Source of the DNA: Pseudorhodoferax soli | GTDB lineage: Bacteria; Pseudomonadota; Gammaproteobacteria; Burkholderiales; Burkholderiaceae_C | Direction: 5' to 3' | DNA length: 64,000 nt | Assembly: GCF_003337555.1 (NCBI RefSeq) | Contig: NZ_QPJK01000010.1 | Span: 213,768 to 277,767, forward strand | Shown here: piece after piece, positions 8,443 to 17,533 of the stretch | Layout: every line of letters starts with the position of its first letter | How positions within the stretch are numbered: the first letter of the stretch is position 1 | Made by a program: the position numbers and the translations under genes | Notes under the pieces: generated by a model | What the model saw: only the letters and a program-made list of their open reading frames with translations | Database searches by the model: none | What the model was told of the DNA's origin: nothing

Positions 8443-9438
8443 TCAGTCGATGGTGATGTGGTTGGTCTTGATCAGTTCGCCGAACTTGCGCGTCTCGTCC
8501 TGAATGAAGCTGCGAAAGCCTTCGGGGGTCATCGGCTTGGGCGTGAAGCCCTGGGCCGCCAGCTTGGCCTTGACCGGGGCCGATGCCAGCACGGCCACGA
8601 CCTCCTTGTTCAGGGTGTTCACCACGTCGGGCGGCGTGCCGGCGGGTGCCAGCAAGCCCAGCCAGGTCACGGCCTCGAAACCGGGCACGCCGGATTCGGC
8701 CAGCGTGGGCAGGTCGGGCTGCAACTCGGTGCGCGCCAGGCTGGTCACGGCCAGGGCCTTGGCCTGGCCGTTCTTGGCGAAGGCCAGCGCCGTCGTCATG
8801 TTGTCGAACTGCATGTCGATCTGGTTGCCGGCCAGGTCGGTCAGCGACTGGCTGCTGCCCTTGTACGGGATGTGCACGGCCTTGCCGCCGATGCGGTTCA
8901 GGAGCATCAGCGTGGTCAGGTGCTGCGAGGTGCCGTTGCCGCTGGTGCCGTAGGAGATCGCGTCGGGCTTGGCCTTGATCGTGGCCACGAGTTCCTGCAC
9001 CGTCTTCGCGCCGGACTTGTTGCCGGCCAGCAGCACCAGCGGCGTGCTGGCCAGCTGGGTGATGGGCGCGAAGTCCTTCTCCACGTCGTAGGGAAGCTTC
9101 TTGATGAGGTGCGGATTGACCGACAGCGCGGTCTGGGTTCCCAGCAGCAAGGTGTAGCCGTCGGGCTTGGCGCGCGCGACGAACTCTGTTCCGATGCCGC
9201 CGCCGGCGCCGGCCTTGTTGTCCACTACCACGGCCGTGCCCCAGCGCTTGCCGAGTTCGTCTGCGATCAGGCGGCCGATGATGTCGGTGGCGCCGCCCGG
9301 CGCGAACGGCACGACGATGACGACGCGGCCGGTCTGCGGGTAGCCGGCGGGTTGTGCCTGGGCCGGGGCGGCGAGGGAGGCGGCGGCCAGGGCCAGGCCG
9401 AGCAGGGTGGTGCGGCGGGTGAGGGAGGAGGGCTTCAT
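8443..9438 (-). CDS. Bug-family (TctC-like) solute-binding protein
   Basis: 331-residue periplasmic receptor. A signal peptide with TRRTTLLGLALAAASLAAPAQAQ precedes the mature protein, which shows the Bug/TctC features: VPFAPGGATDIIGRLIADEL for carboxylate binding, a central YKGSSQSLTDL segment and the C-terminal hinge. These proteins bind carboxylates through two bridging waters. An in-frame ATG at 9465 overlaps the upstream stop (ATGA); 9438 is preferred because it gives a normal signal length. No TctA/TctB membrane partner is in the window. Confidence 0.85.
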   Translation of the reverse strand: MKPSSLTRRTTLLGLALAAASLAAPAQAQPAGYPQTGRVVIVVPFAPGGATDIIGRLIADELGKRWGTAVVVDNKAGAGGGIGTEFVARAKPDGYTLLLGTQTALSVNPHLIKKLPYDVEKDFAPITQLASTPLVLLAGNKSGAKTVQELVATIKAKPDAISYGTSGNGTSQHLTTLMLLNRIGGKAVHIPYKGSSQSLTDLAGNQIDMQFDNMTTALAFAKNGQAKALAVTSLARTELQPDLPTLAESGVPGFEAVTWLGLLAPAGTPPDVVNTLNKEVVAVLASAPVKAKLAAQGFTPKPMTPEGFRSFIQDETRKFGELIKTNHITID

Positions 9439-9461
9439 GGTGCGTGGATCTCTTTGGGTTG

Positions 9462-10448
9462 TCATTCGGCCTGGATGCCCGCGTCACGGATCACCTTGCC
9501 CCACTTGGCGACTTCGGCGCGCTGGAATTCGATGAAAGGCGCCGAGACGCGGCCATCGGGCTCCACGCCCATGTTGCGCAGGCGGGCCTGCACATCGGGC
9601 ATGGCGACGATGGTGGCCACCTCGCGCGCCAGCCGGTCCACGATGGGCTGCGGCGTGCCGGCCGGCGCGAACACGCCCTGCCACGACTGCATCTCGAAGC
9701 CCGTGACACCGGCCTCGGCCAGCGAGGGCGCGCCCGGCAGGTCCGCCAGCCGTGCCTTGGACGTGACGCCCAGCACCTTCACGCGCTTGGCGTCGATCAT
9801 TGGCCGGGCTGCGGCCACGGTCTCGAAGACCATGTCGATCTGCCCGCCGACCAGGTCGACCATGGCCTGCGAGCCGCCCTTGTAGATGATCTGGCGCAGC
9901 TGCGTGCCGGTCAGGCTCTGGTAGAGCTGGCCCGACAGGTGCTGCGAGGTGCCGGCGCCGGCCGTGCCGTAGGTCAGGCTGTCGGGCTTGGCCTTCAGTT
10001 CAGCGGTGATCTGCTGCACCGAGTCGAAGCGGCTGCCGGCGGGCACCACCAGCACATTGCTGACCATGCCCACCAGGTTCACGGGCACGAAGTCCTTCAC
10101 CGGGTCGTAGCCCAGGTTCTTGGAGAAGAACGGGTTGACGGCGTGCGTGGTGATGGTGCCGCCCATGAAGGTGTAGCCATCGGGCTGGGCACGGGCCACG
10201 GCCTGCGTGCCGAGGATGCCCGAGACGCCGGGCTTGTTGTCCACGACCACCGGCTGGCCCAGGCGCTCGCCCAGGTGCAGGGCGATCAGGCGCGCCACGC
10301 CGTCGGACACGCCGCCGGTGGAGAAGGGCACGACGTAGCGGATCGGCTTGCTGGGCCAGTCGGCGGCCTGGGCCCATGCGGCCAGCGGTGCCAGTGCGGT
10401 GGTGGCGAGCAGGGCGAAGGCGCCCAGCGTGCGGCGGTTGATCTTCAT
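9462..10448 (-). CDS. Bug-family (TctC-like) solute-binding protein
   Basis: 328-residue periplasmic receptor paralogous to its neighbour. Signal MKINRRTLGAFALL to AWAQ is followed by the Bug pattern VPFSTGGVSDGVARLIALHL and YKGGSQAMVDLVGG. The start at 10448 has GGAGACA just upstream. It sits directly behind the LacI gene. Two different receptors in one operon suggest uptake, or sensing, of more than one related acid. Confidence 0.86.
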   Translation of the reverse strand: MKINRRTLGAFALLATTALAPLAAWAQAADWPSKPIRYVVPFSTGGVSDGVARLIALHLGERLGQPVVVDNKPGVSGILGTQAVARAQPDGYTFMGGTITTHAVNPFFSKNLGYDPVKDFVPVNLVGMVSNVLVVPAGSRFDSVQQITAELKAKPDSLTYGTAGAGTSQHLSGQLYQSLTGTQLRQIIYKGGSQAMVDLVGGQIDMVFETVAAARPMIDAKRVKVLGVTSKARLADLPGAPSLAEAGVTGFEMQSWQGVFAPAGTPQPIVDRLAREVATIVAMPDVQARLRNMGVEPDGRVSAPFIEFQRAEVAKWGKVIRDAGIQAE

Positions 10449-10498
10449 CGGGTTGTCTCCTGGGATCGAAAGAAGGGGGATGTGGGTGTGGAGTGGCG

Positions 10499-11539
10499 TC
10501 AGTCGCTCGCGGCGCCCGATGCATTGGCCGGCGGCCGCACCGACCGACGCAGCACCAGTTCGCACGGCACGACCACGTGGCGCGGCGGCGCATCGCCGCG
10601 CATCTGGCCGTGCAGCAGCTCCACGGTGGCGGCCACCATCTTCTCCACGCTCTGCACCACGGTGGTGAGCTGGTAGGCGCCCCAGGCGGCCTGGGGCACG
10701 TCGTCGAAGCCGACCACGCTCACGTCCTCGGGCACGCGCAAGGCGAGTTCATTGCGCAGCACGTCCATCGCGGCGATGGCCATGTGGTCATTGGCGACGA
10801 ACAGGGCGTCGGGCGGAAGCCCTTCGGCCGCGAACAGCGCGCGCGTGGCGGCCTGCGCGCCTTCGAAGCTGTAGTCGCCCACGGCGCGGCGGTAGACCTT
10901 GTGGCCGGCCTCGGCCAGCGCTTCGTTGAAGCCGCGCTCGCGTTCCACGCTGGTGGACGAACGTTCCAGCCCGGCGATGAAGGCGATGCGCTCGAAGCCG
11001 CGCGCCAGCAGCAGCTCGGCCACCATGGCGCCGCCGCGGCGGTTGTCCGAGGTGACGGCGTTGGTGCCGTAGCGCGCCGTGGCGCTGGTGTCGGCCACGC
11101 GGTTGAACTGCACGATGGGCACGCCAGAGGCGGCGCAACTGCTCGCCAGACTGGGCGACAGCATGGTGGAGGCCAGCACGATGCCGTCGACCTGGTACTG
11201 CAGGATCTCGGCCATCACCTCGTCGGCCTCGTCCAGGTCGCTGATGAACATCAGCACGTGGTAGCCCTGCTTCTGCAGCTTCTGCGAGAGGGTCTGGATC
11301 ACCAGCGGGTAGAACTGGTTCTCCAGGTAGCTCATCACCAGCGCGACGATGCGGCTTTGCCGCGTGATCAGGCTGCGCGCCATGGCGTTGGGCCGGTAGC
11401 CGAGCTGGGCGGCGGCGGCCATCACCTTGGCCCGCGTTTCCTCCGACACGCTGGCGCCCGGCGTGAAGGTGCGGCTGACGGCCGACTGCGAGACCTGCGC
11501 CAGCCGCGCGACCTCCTGGGCGGTGGCGCTGCTCTTCAT
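10499..11539 (-). CDS. LacI-family transcriptional regulator
   Basis: 346-residue regulator. The N-terminal helix-turn-helix with hinge helix (AQEVARLAQVSQSAVSRTF and later YRPNAMARSL) is followed by a periplasmic-binding-protein-like sensor domain with GIVLAS, FNRVAD and VGFDDVPQA. The start overlaps the SDR stop (ATGA). Being inside the operon that begins at 13634, it probably represses its own transcript through the palindromes at 13669-13712 and is released by a pathway sugar acid or polyol. Confidence 0.88.
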   Translation of the reverse strand: MKSSATAQEVARLAQVSQSAVSRTFTPGASVSEETRAKVMAAAAQLGYRPNAMARSLITRQSRIVALVMSYLENQFYPLVIQTLSQKLQKQGYHVLMFISDLDEADEVMAEILQYQVDGIVLASTMLSPSLASSCAASGVPIVQFNRVADTSATARYGTNAVTSDNRRGGAMVAELLLARGFERIAFIAGLERSSTSVERERGFNEALAEAGHKVYRRAVGDYSFEGAQAATRALFAAEGLPPDALFVANDHMAIAAMDVLRNELALRVPEDVSVVGFDDVPQAAWGAYQLTTVVQSVEKMVAATVELLHGQMRGDAPPRHVVVPCELVLRRSVRPPANASGAASD

Positions 11540-12318
11540 GCCGCCGTCCAGCCGCCGTCCAGCATCAGCGCGCTGCCCGTCACCAGGCTGGACGCGTCGC
11601 TGGCCAGGAACACGAAGGCGCCCATGGTCTCCTCGATCTGGCCCAGGCGGCCGAGCGCGATCTTCTCCAGCACCCACTGGCGGAACGTTGCGTCCTCGAA
11701 CATGCCGCGCGTGAGCTCGGTCTCGATGAAGGTCGGGCACACCGTGTTCACGCGGATGTTGGCGTGGCCCAGTTCCCAGGCCAGGGCCTTGGTCATGCCT
11801 TCCATGGCGTGCTTGCTGGCGCAGTACAGCGTGCGGCGCGGGCTGCCCACGTGGCCCATCTGCGAGGAGACGTTGATGATGGAGCCGGGCAGCTTGGCCG
11901 CCAGCAGGCCCTGCACCACGGTGCGGGCCACGGTGAACGCGGCCTTGACGTTCAGGTCGAGCACGGCGTCGATGTCTTCGTCCAGCACATCGACCAGCGG
12001 CTTGGGGCGGTTGGTGCCGGCGTTGTTGACGAGGATCTGGAACGGCGCGCGCGCGCCCAGTTCGCGGGCCACGGCGGCGCGGTCGCCCACGCCCAGCGCC
12101 AGCGTGTCGCAGGCGCAGCCGGCTTGCCGGAGCAAGGTGGCCGCGGCGTCCAGCCCGGCGGCGTCGCGCGCGGCCAGCGTCACATGGGCGCCGGCCTGCG
12201 CCAGCGCCGTGGCCGCCGCCAGGCCGATGCCGCGGCTGCCGCCGGTGACGAGGGCGCGGCGGCCGTCGAGGCGAAAGCTGGGCGCCTTCGGCAACGCCTG
12301 GGCTACGGCGGTGCTCAT
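11536..12318 (-). CDS. Short-chain dehydrogenase/reductase (SDR)
   Basis: 260-residue classical SDR that should oxidise an alcohol with NAD(P). The cofactor motif TGGSRGIG is at about residues 25-32, NNAG follows near 99, and the active-site Ser plus YCASK are in order; the C-terminus [12 protein letters not shown] is family-typical. It overlaps both neighbours by four bases. With the HisD-like enzyme upstream it could perform successive oxidations of a polyol-type or sulfonated substrate. Confidence 0.87.
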   Translation of the reverse strand: MSTAVAQALPKAPSFRLDGRRALVTGGSRGIGLAAATALAQAGAHVTLAARDAAGLDAAATLLRQAGCACDTLALGVGDRAAVARELGARAPFQILVNNAGTNRPKPLVDVLDEDIDAVLDLNVKAAFTVARTVVQGLLAAKLPGSIINVSSQMGHVGSPRRTLYCASKHAMEGMTKALAWELGHANIRVNTVCPTFIETELTRGMFEDATFRQWVLEKIALGRLGQIEETMGAFVFLASDASSLVTGSALMLDGGWTAA

Positions 12319-13634
12319 GCCTCGAACGGCACCGGCTGGTACCAAGGCACCTCGGCCCGCGTGCCGTAGCGGCGCACGCGCAGGTTGGCCTGCTCGCCGT
12401 GGCCGGCGAAGTTCTCCATATGGCACAGGCGCGAGCAGTAGGCGCCCATCGTGGCGCTGGCCTCGTCGGTCAGCACGCGCTGGTAGGTGCAGGTCTTGAG
12501 GAACTTGCCGACCCACAGGCCGCCCGTGTAGCGCGCGTTCTTGTTGGTGGGCAGCGTGTGGTTGGTGCCGATGACCTTGTCGCCGAAGCTCACGTTGGTG
12601 CGCGGGCCGAGGAACAGCGCGCCGTAGTTGGTCATGTTGGCGAGGAAGTAGTCCGGGTCGCGCGTCATCACCTGCACGTGCTCGGAGGCGATCTCGTCGG
12701 CCTTCTGCAGCATCTCCTCGTCGGTGTCGCAGACGATGACTTCGCCGTAGGCGGCCCAGCTCTGCGCGGCGATGCCGGCCGTGGGCAGGATCTTGAGCTG
12801 GCGCTCGATCTCGGCCATGGTGTCGTGCGCCAGCTTCTCGCTGGTGGTCAGCAGGATCGAGGGCGAGGTCGGCCCGTGCTCGGCCTGGCCCAGCAGGTCG
12901 ACCGCGCACATCTCGCCGTCCACGCTGTCGTCGGCGATCACCAGCGTCTCGGTGGGGCCGGCGAACAGGTCGATGCCCACGCGGCCGTACAGCTGGCGCT
13001 TGGCTTCGGCCACGAACATGTTGCCCGGGCCGACCAGCATGTCCACAGGCGCCAGGCTGGGCGTGCCCACGGCCATGGCGACCACGGCCTGCACGCCGCC
13101 CAGCACCAGGATGTCATCGGCGCCGGCCATGGACATGGCGGTCACGATGGCCGGGTGCGGCTGGCCCTGGTAGGGCGGCGCGGTGGAGACGATGCGCGGC
13201 ACGCCGGCCACCTTGGCCGTCAGCACGCTCATGTGGGCCGAGGCCAGCAGCGGGTACTTGCCGCCGGGGATGTAGCAGCCCACCGCGTTGACCGGGATGT
13301 GCTTGTGACCCAGCACCACGCCCGGGTAGGTTTCGACCTCCACGTCCTGCATCGAGTCGCGCTGGATCTGCGCGAAGTTGCGCACCTGCTTCTGCGCGAA
13401 GGCGATGTCCTCGATCTCGCGGGCGGACAGGCTCTTGCGCGCGGCTTCGATCTCGGCCTGGCTCAGGCGGAAATCGGCCGGGTCCCAGTTGTCGAACTGG
13501 CGGCTGTACTGGCGCACGGCCTCGTCGCCGCGCTGTTCGATGTCCTTGATGATGGTTTCAACGGTGGCGCGCACCTTGGCGTCGTCGTCGGCACGGACTT
13601 GCACGTCCTTGCCGCGCTTGAGGTATCGGATCAT
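12315..13634 (-). CDS. HisD-superfamily dehydrogenase, HpsN-like
   Basis: 439-residue NAD-dependent four-electron alcohol dehydrogenase of the histidinol dehydrogenase superfamily. HisD metal and catalytic residues are conserved in context: LLGQAEHG (Gln and His ligands), ASEHVQ (Glu-His pair), [10 protein letters not shown] (Asp ligand) and FAGHGEQA (last His). No his genes are near, and the operon carries an SDR, Bug receptors and an aldolase, so this is a catabolic paralogue such as sulfopropanediol 3-dehydrogenase (HpsN), not a biosynthetic HisD. Start 13634 is chosen because the alternative at 13685 lies inside an operator palindrome. Confidence 0.82.
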   Translation of the reverse strand: MIRYLKRGKDVQVRADDDAKVRATVETIIKDIEQRGDEAVRQYSRQFDNWDPADFRLSQAEIEAARKSLSAREIEDIAFAQKQVRNFAQIQRDSMQDVEVETYPGVVLGHKHIPVNAVGCYIPGGKYPLLASAHMSVLTAKVAGVPRIVSTAPPYQGQPHPAIVTAMSMAGADDILVLGGVQAVVAMAVGTPSLAPVDMLVGPGNMFVAEAKRQLYGRVGIDLFAGPTETLVIADDSVDGEMCAVDLLGQAEHGPTSPSILLTTSEKLAHDTMAEIERQLKILPTAGIAAQSWAAYGEVIVCDTDEEMLQKADEIASEHVQVMTRDPDYFLANMTNYGALFLGPRTNVSFGDKVIGTNHTLPTNKNARYTGGLWVGKFLKTCTYQRVLTDEASATMGAYCSRLCHMENFAGHGEQANLRVRRYGTRAEVPWYQPVPFEA

Positions 13635-13668
13635 GGGTGGGCTTTCGGAACGGATCAGGGTTGGAAGG

Positions 13669-13686
13669 TTTGCATACGTATTCATG
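13669..13686. promoter_or_regulatory. LacI-type operator, promoter-proximal copy
   Basis: TTTGCATACGTATTCATG, a partial palindrome with central CG (6 of 9 positions matching), 35 bases before the HisD-like start. It shares the TTTGCATRC half-site with the stronger copy centred 26 bases away. LacI-family operators typically have this length and a central CG. Confidence 0.55.
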
Positions 13687-13694
13687 CTGGGCGG

Positions 13695-13712
13695 TTTGCA
13701 TGCGTATGCAAA
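13695..13712. promoter_or_regulatory. LacI-type operator, strong palindrome
   Basis: TTTGCATGCGTATGCAAA is an 18-base palindrome with a central CG and one mismatch per arm (8 of 9). Its length and centre fit LacI-family operators. It lies upstream of the operon containing the LacI gene, so autoregulation is the simplest reading. The motif was not seen at the other promoters of the window. Confidence 0.65.
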
Positions 13713-13821
13713 CAGGGTTTACCCTCAGAAATATGTCGGGTGCCGGCGGCGCTACGCGGTGGCGCGGCCAGGCATCGCTCTTGCGTGCAGCAGCGCTGTC
13801 TTCCGAAACGGAGGGGTCGCG

Positions 13822-14025
13822 ATGAGAACAGGCAGATCTTCAGCTGCGTCGCGCACCTGGGACGGCGAACGCCCCAGGTCCGGACCGGCGCTGCGGGCCG
13901 ACACGTCGGCGGAGCGCCCGCTGGGCGCGCGGGCTGGCGGGGTGCCCCAGCAGGTGATCACCGAGCGCTGGGACGCGCTCTGCACCCATCTGTACCGCTG
14001 CCGCTGCAGCCTGGCGCGGCTCTGA
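13822..14025 (+). CDS. Possible small protein, 67 residues
   Basis: An ATG at 13822 is preceded by GGAGG at a normal distance and opens a 67-codon frame rich in Arg, Ala and Cys, ending in a basic Cys motif (HLYRCRCSLARL). It would be divergent from the HisD-like operon and fills what would otherwise be a 350-base gap. No family is recognised. In GC-rich DNA such frames arise by chance, so the ribosome site is the only real support. Confidence 0.3.
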   Translation: MRTGRSSAASRTWDGERPRSGPALRADTSAERPLGARAGGVPQQVITERWDALCTHLYRCRCSLARL

Positions 14026-14064
14026 GCGTGGCGCACGGCGGTGCACGGTGCACCGCTCTGGACA

Positions 14065-15024
14065 TCACTCCGGCTCGATGCCGGCCGCCTTCGCCACCTT
14101 GCCCCACTTGACCATCTCGCTGCCGATGAAGGCCGCGTACTGCTCGGGCGTGCCGCCGACCGGCTCCACGCCGGCGGCCAGCATGCGTTCGCGCACATCG
14201 GGCAGCGCCAGGATGCGCGTGGTTTCGGCCGCAAGCTTGGCGACCACGGCCTTGGGCGTGCCGGCCGGGGCCAGCAGGCCGCCCCAGGTGCTGGTCTCGT
14301 AACCGGGCAGGCCGGCTTCGGCCACCGTGGGCACATCGGGGAAGGCCGGCAGGCGCTTGGGCGTGGTCACGGCCAGCGCGCGCAGCTTGCCGCCCTTGAT
14401 CTGGGCGCTGGTCGCGGCCAGCGTGTCGAACATGATGGAGACGCGGCTGCTCATCAAATCCGGATGCGCCAGCGTGCTGCCCTTGTAGGGGATGTGCTGC
14501 ATCTGCAGCCCGGCCATGCTCTGGAACAGCTCGCCCGAGAAATGCGGCGCGCCGCCGTTGCCGCTCGACGCGAAGCTGAGTTGCCCCGGGTTCTTCTTGC
14601 CGTAGGCGATCACGTCCTGCATGGTCTTGAATGGCGAATCGGGCGCCACCACCAGCACCAGCGGTACGGTGTGCGTCTGCACCACGGGCTCGAAGCTCTT
14701 GACCGTGTCGAACGGCAGCTTCTTGAACATGCTGGGGTTGATGGCGTGGCTGCTGGCCACCAACGCCAGCACATGGCCGTCCGGCGCGGCCTTGGCCACG
14801 AAGTCGGTGCCGATCACGCCGGTGGCGCCGGTCTTGTTCTCGATGACGACCGGCTGGCCCCAGGCCTCGGTGAACTTCTGGCCGATCAGGCGTGCCGCCA
14901 GGTCGATGGCGCCGCCGGGCGAGGCGGGCACGACGATGGTCATGGGCTTGGTCGGAAAGCTCTGGGCGAAGGCGGGCGCGGCCAGCATCAGCGTGGCGGC
15001 CAGGGCGAAGGTTCTGCGTTGCAT
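14065..15024 (-). CDS. Bug-family (TctC-like) solute-binding protein
   Basis: 319-residue periplasmic receptor with signal MQRRTFALAATLMLAAPAFAQ and Bug motifs VPASPGGAIDLAARLIGQKF and YKGSTLAHPDL. GGAGGAG stands just before ATG 15024. It is the last gene of the leftward operon 18517-14065 and follows the RraA-like lyase by 28 bases. A carboxylate or sugar-acid ligand is expected from the neighbouring dehydratase. Confidence 0.86.
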   Translation of the reverse strand: MQRRTFALAATLMLAAPAFAQSFPTKPMTIVVPASPGGAIDLAARLIGQKFTEAWGQPVVIENKTGATGVIGTDFVAKAAPDGHVLALVASSHAINPSMFKKLPFDTVKSFEPVVQTHTVPLVLVVAPDSPFKTMQDVIAYGKKNPGQLSFASSGNGGAPHFSGELFQSMAGLQMQHIPYKGSTLAHPDLMSSRVSIMFDTLAATSAQIKGGKLRALAVTTPKRLPAFPDVPTVAEAGLPGYETSTWGGLLAPAGTPKAVVAKLAAETTRILALPDVRERMLAAGVEPVGGTPEQYAAFIGSEMVKWGKVAKAAGIEPE

Positions 15025-15052
15025 TCGGGTGTCTCCTCCAAAGTTGAAAAGT

Positions 15053-15763
15053 TCAGCGGCCCTTGGCCTTGCGCCATTCGGCGAAGTCCGTCCGGCTCTT
15101 CTCGTCGGTCGGCGGGTACAGGCCCAGGATGCTGCGGCCTTCCATGACCTTCTCCTGCACGAAATCCTCGAACACCGTCATCTCGGTGGCCTCGGCGGCG
15201 ATCTCGTCGGCCAGGTGCGCGGGCAGCACGAGCACGCCTTCGGCATCGCCCACGATCACATCACCCGGGAACACCGGCGCGTCGCCGCAGCCGATGGGGC
15301 CGTTGATCTCGATGGCCTCGTGCAGCGTCAGGTTGGTCGGCGCGCTGGGCTGGCGGTGGTAGGCCGGCATGGCGTACTTGGCGATGTCGGGGCTGTCGCG
15401 GAAGCCGCCGTCGGTCACCACGCCGGCCACGCCGCGCTGCATCAGCCGCGCCACGAGAATGCCGCCGGCCGAGGCGGCGCGCGCGTCCTTGCGGCTGTCG
15501 ATCACCATCACGGCACCGGGCGGGCACTGCTCCACGGCCACGCGCTGCGGGTGGTCGCGGTTCTTGAAGACTTCGATGCCGTTGCGGTCCTCGCGCGCCG
15601 GCATGTAGCGCAGCGTGAAGGCCTCGCCGACCATGTTCGGGCCGTTGGGGTTCAGCGGGCGCACATCCTGGATCATCTGGTTGCGCAGGCCGCGCTTGAA
15701 GAGGGCGGTGCACAGGGTGGCGGTGCTGACCTTCATCAGCTGGTCGCGGGTTTCTTGCTTCAT
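15053..15763 (-). CDS. RraA-like / HMG-CHA aldolase-type protein
   Basis: 236-residue RraA-fold protein. Metal and pyruvate-site features of the 4-hydroxy-4-methyl-2-oxoglutarate aldolase group are present: TDGGFRDSPDI gives the Arg-Asp pair, and GCGDAPVFPGDVIVGDAEGV follows. In this context (14 bases downstream of an IlvD/Edd dehydratase) an aldolase or lyase acting on a 2-keto-3-deoxy acid is more likely than the RNase E inhibitor role of true RraA, which is shorter. Substrate not determinable. Confidence 0.78.
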   Translation of the reverse strand: MKQETRDQLMKVSTATLCTALFKRGLRNQMIQDVRPLNPNGPNMVGEAFTLRYMPAREDRNGIEVFKNRDHPQRVAVEQCPPGAVMVIDSRKDARAASAGGILVARLMQRGVAGVVTDGGFRDSPDIAKYAMPAYHRQPSAPTNLTLHEAIEINGPIGCGDAPVFPGDVIVGDAEGVLVLPAHLADEIAAEATEMTVFEDFVQEKVMEGRSILGLYPPTDEKSRTDFAEWRKAKGR

Positions 15764-15776
15764 GGAAGGGTCCTGG

Positions 15777-17507
15777 TCAGAAGATGTCGGGTTCCGGCAC
15801 GGGTTGGCCGAACGTGGTTTCGAGGAAGTCGAAGTCGCAGCCCTCGTTGGCCTGCTTGATGTGGCGGCCGAACATCCAGCCGTAGCCGCGCTCGTAGCGG
15901 GGCGGCGGGGGCGTCCACGCGGCTTTGCGTTGGGCCAATTCGGCGTCGCTGATCTCCAGGTGGATCGTGCGGGCCGGCACGTCCACCGTGATGCGGTCGC
16001 CGGTCTTCACGAGCGCCAGCGGCCCGCCGATGGCCGCCTCGGGCGAGCAGTGCAGCAGGCAGCCGCCGTAGCTGGTGCCGCTCATGCGTGCGTCGGACAG
16101 GCGCAGCATGTCCTTCACGCCCTCTTTCAGCAGCTTGGTCGGGATCGGAAGCATGCCCCACTCGGGCATGCCGGCGCCCAGCGGGCCGGCGTTGCGCAGC
16201 ACCAGGATGTCGTCGCCGGTCACGTCCAGGTCCGGGTCGTCCACCGCCTTCTTGAGGCTGGGGTAGTCGTCGAACACGAGCGCGCGGCCGGTGTGGCGCA
16301 GCAGGTGCGGCGCGACCGCGCTGGGCTTGATCACCACGCCGTCGGGCGCCAGGTTGCCGCGCAGCACGGCCAGCGCGCCTTCGGCATAGATCGGGTTGTC
16401 GAGTGGCCGGATCACGTCGTCGTTGTAGACCTCGCTGCCGGCGATGTTCTCGCCGATGGTCTTGCCGTTGACGGTCAGTGCTTCCGTCTTCAGGTGCGGG
16501 CGGATGCGCTCGAGCATCGCGCGCATGCCGCCGGCGTAGAAGAAGTCTTCCATCAGGTAAGCGTCGCCGCTGGGCCGGATGTTGGCGATGACCTGCACGC
16601 GGCGGCTGAAGTCGTCGAAGTCGTCCAGGCTGACCGGATGGCCGGCGCGGCGCGACATGGCGATCAAATGGATGATGGCGTTGGTCGAGCAGCCCATGGC
16701 CATGGCGCAGGCGATGCCGTTCTCGAAGTTGGCGCGCGTGAGCATCTTCGCGGGCGTCAGGTCGTCCCACACCATGTCGACGATGCGGCGGCCGCATTCG
16801 GCGCTCATGCGCACATGGTTCGCGTCGGCCGCGGGGATGCTGGACGCGCCCGGCAGCGTGAGGCCGATGGACTCGGCGATGCCCATCATGGTGGCGGCCG
16901 TGCCCATGGTCATGCAGGTGCCGTGGCTGCGCGCGATGCCGGCCTCCATCTCGTGCCAGGCCTCATCGGACAGGCGGCCGGCGCGGCGCTCGTCCCAGTA
17001 CTTGAAGGCGTCCGAGCCCGAGCCCAGCACTTGGCCCTTCCAGTTGCCGCGCAGCATGGGGCCGGCCGGCAGGTAGATGAAGGGAATGCCCATGGAGAGC
17101 GCGCCCATGGTCAGGCCCGGCGTGGTCTTGTCGCAGCCGCCCATCAGCACGGCGCCGTCCACCGGGTGGCTGCGCAGCAGCTCTTCGGTCTCCATCGCGA
17201 GGAAGTTGCGGTAGAGCATGGTGGTGGGCTTGACCATGCTTTCCGACAGGCTGATGGCCGGCAGCTCCAGCGGGAAGCCGCCGGCCTGGAACACGCCGCG
17301 CTTCACGTCTTCCACGCGCTGCTTGAAGTGCGTGTGGCACTGGTTGGCATCGCTCCAGGTGTTGACGATGGCGATGATGGGCTTGCCCTTCCAGTCTTCG
17401 TAGCCATAGCCCATCTGCAGCACGCGCGAGCGGTGGCCGAAGGAGCGGAAGTCGTCAGGGGCGAACCAGCGCGCGCTGCGCAGGCTGTCGTAAGTGCGTC
17501 GTGTCAT
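15777..17507 (-). CDS. IlvD/Edd-family sugar-acid dehydratase
   Basis: 576-residue [Fe-S] and Mg-dependent dehydratase. Cluster cysteines occur in MGGCDKTTPG (about residue 124) and HGTCMTMGTA (about 197), and the ADANHVRMS and ARMSGTSYGG segments are typical. Length and the C-terminal RYGWMF-type region fit the pentonate/hexonate branch (L-arabonate dehydratase-like) better than dihydroxy-acid dehydratase of Ile/Val synthesis. Expected reaction: aldonate to 2-keto-3-deoxy-aldonate, feeding the RraA-like lyase. Co-transcribed with two Bug receptors. Confidence 0.85.
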   Translation of the reverse strand: MTRRTYDSLRSARWFAPDDFRSFGHRSRVLQMGYGYEDWKGKPIIAIVNTWSDANQCHTHFKQRVEDVKRGVFQAGGFPLELPAISLSESMVKPTTMLYRNFLAMETEELLRSHPVDGAVLMGGCDKTTPGLTMGALSMGIPFIYLPAGPMLRGNWKGQVLGSGSDAFKYWDERRAGRLSDEAWHEMEAGIARSHGTCMTMGTAATMMGIAESIGLTLPGASSIPAADANHVRMSAECGRRIVDMVWDDLTPAKMLTRANFENGIACAMAMGCSTNAIIHLIAMSRRAGHPVSLDDFDDFSRRVQVIANIRPSGDAYLMEDFFYAGGMRAMLERIRPHLKTEALTVNGKTIGENIAGSEVYNDDVIRPLDNPIYAEGALAVLRGNLAPDGVVIKPSAVAPHLLRHTGRALVFDDYPSLKKAVDDPDLDVTGDDILVLRNAGPLGAGMPEWGMLPIPTKLLKEGVKDMLRLSDARMSGTSYGGCLLHCSPEAAIGGPLALVKTGDRITVDVPARTIHLEISDAELAQRKAAWTPPPPRYERGYGWMFGRHIKQANEGCDFDFLETTFGQPVPEPDIF

Positions 17508-17533
17508 CGGGGATGTCTGTGGAAGGTGGGTCT

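Noticed and set aside
12315..13634. Histidine biosynthesis HisD
   Set aside because: Motifs fit the superfamily, but no his genes surround it and it sits in a LacI-regulated catabolic operon; an HpsN-like role is more plausible.
15053..15763. RNase E inhibitor RraA
   Set aside because: The protein is longer than RraA and has the Arg-Asp aldolase pair; context is sugar-acid catabolism.
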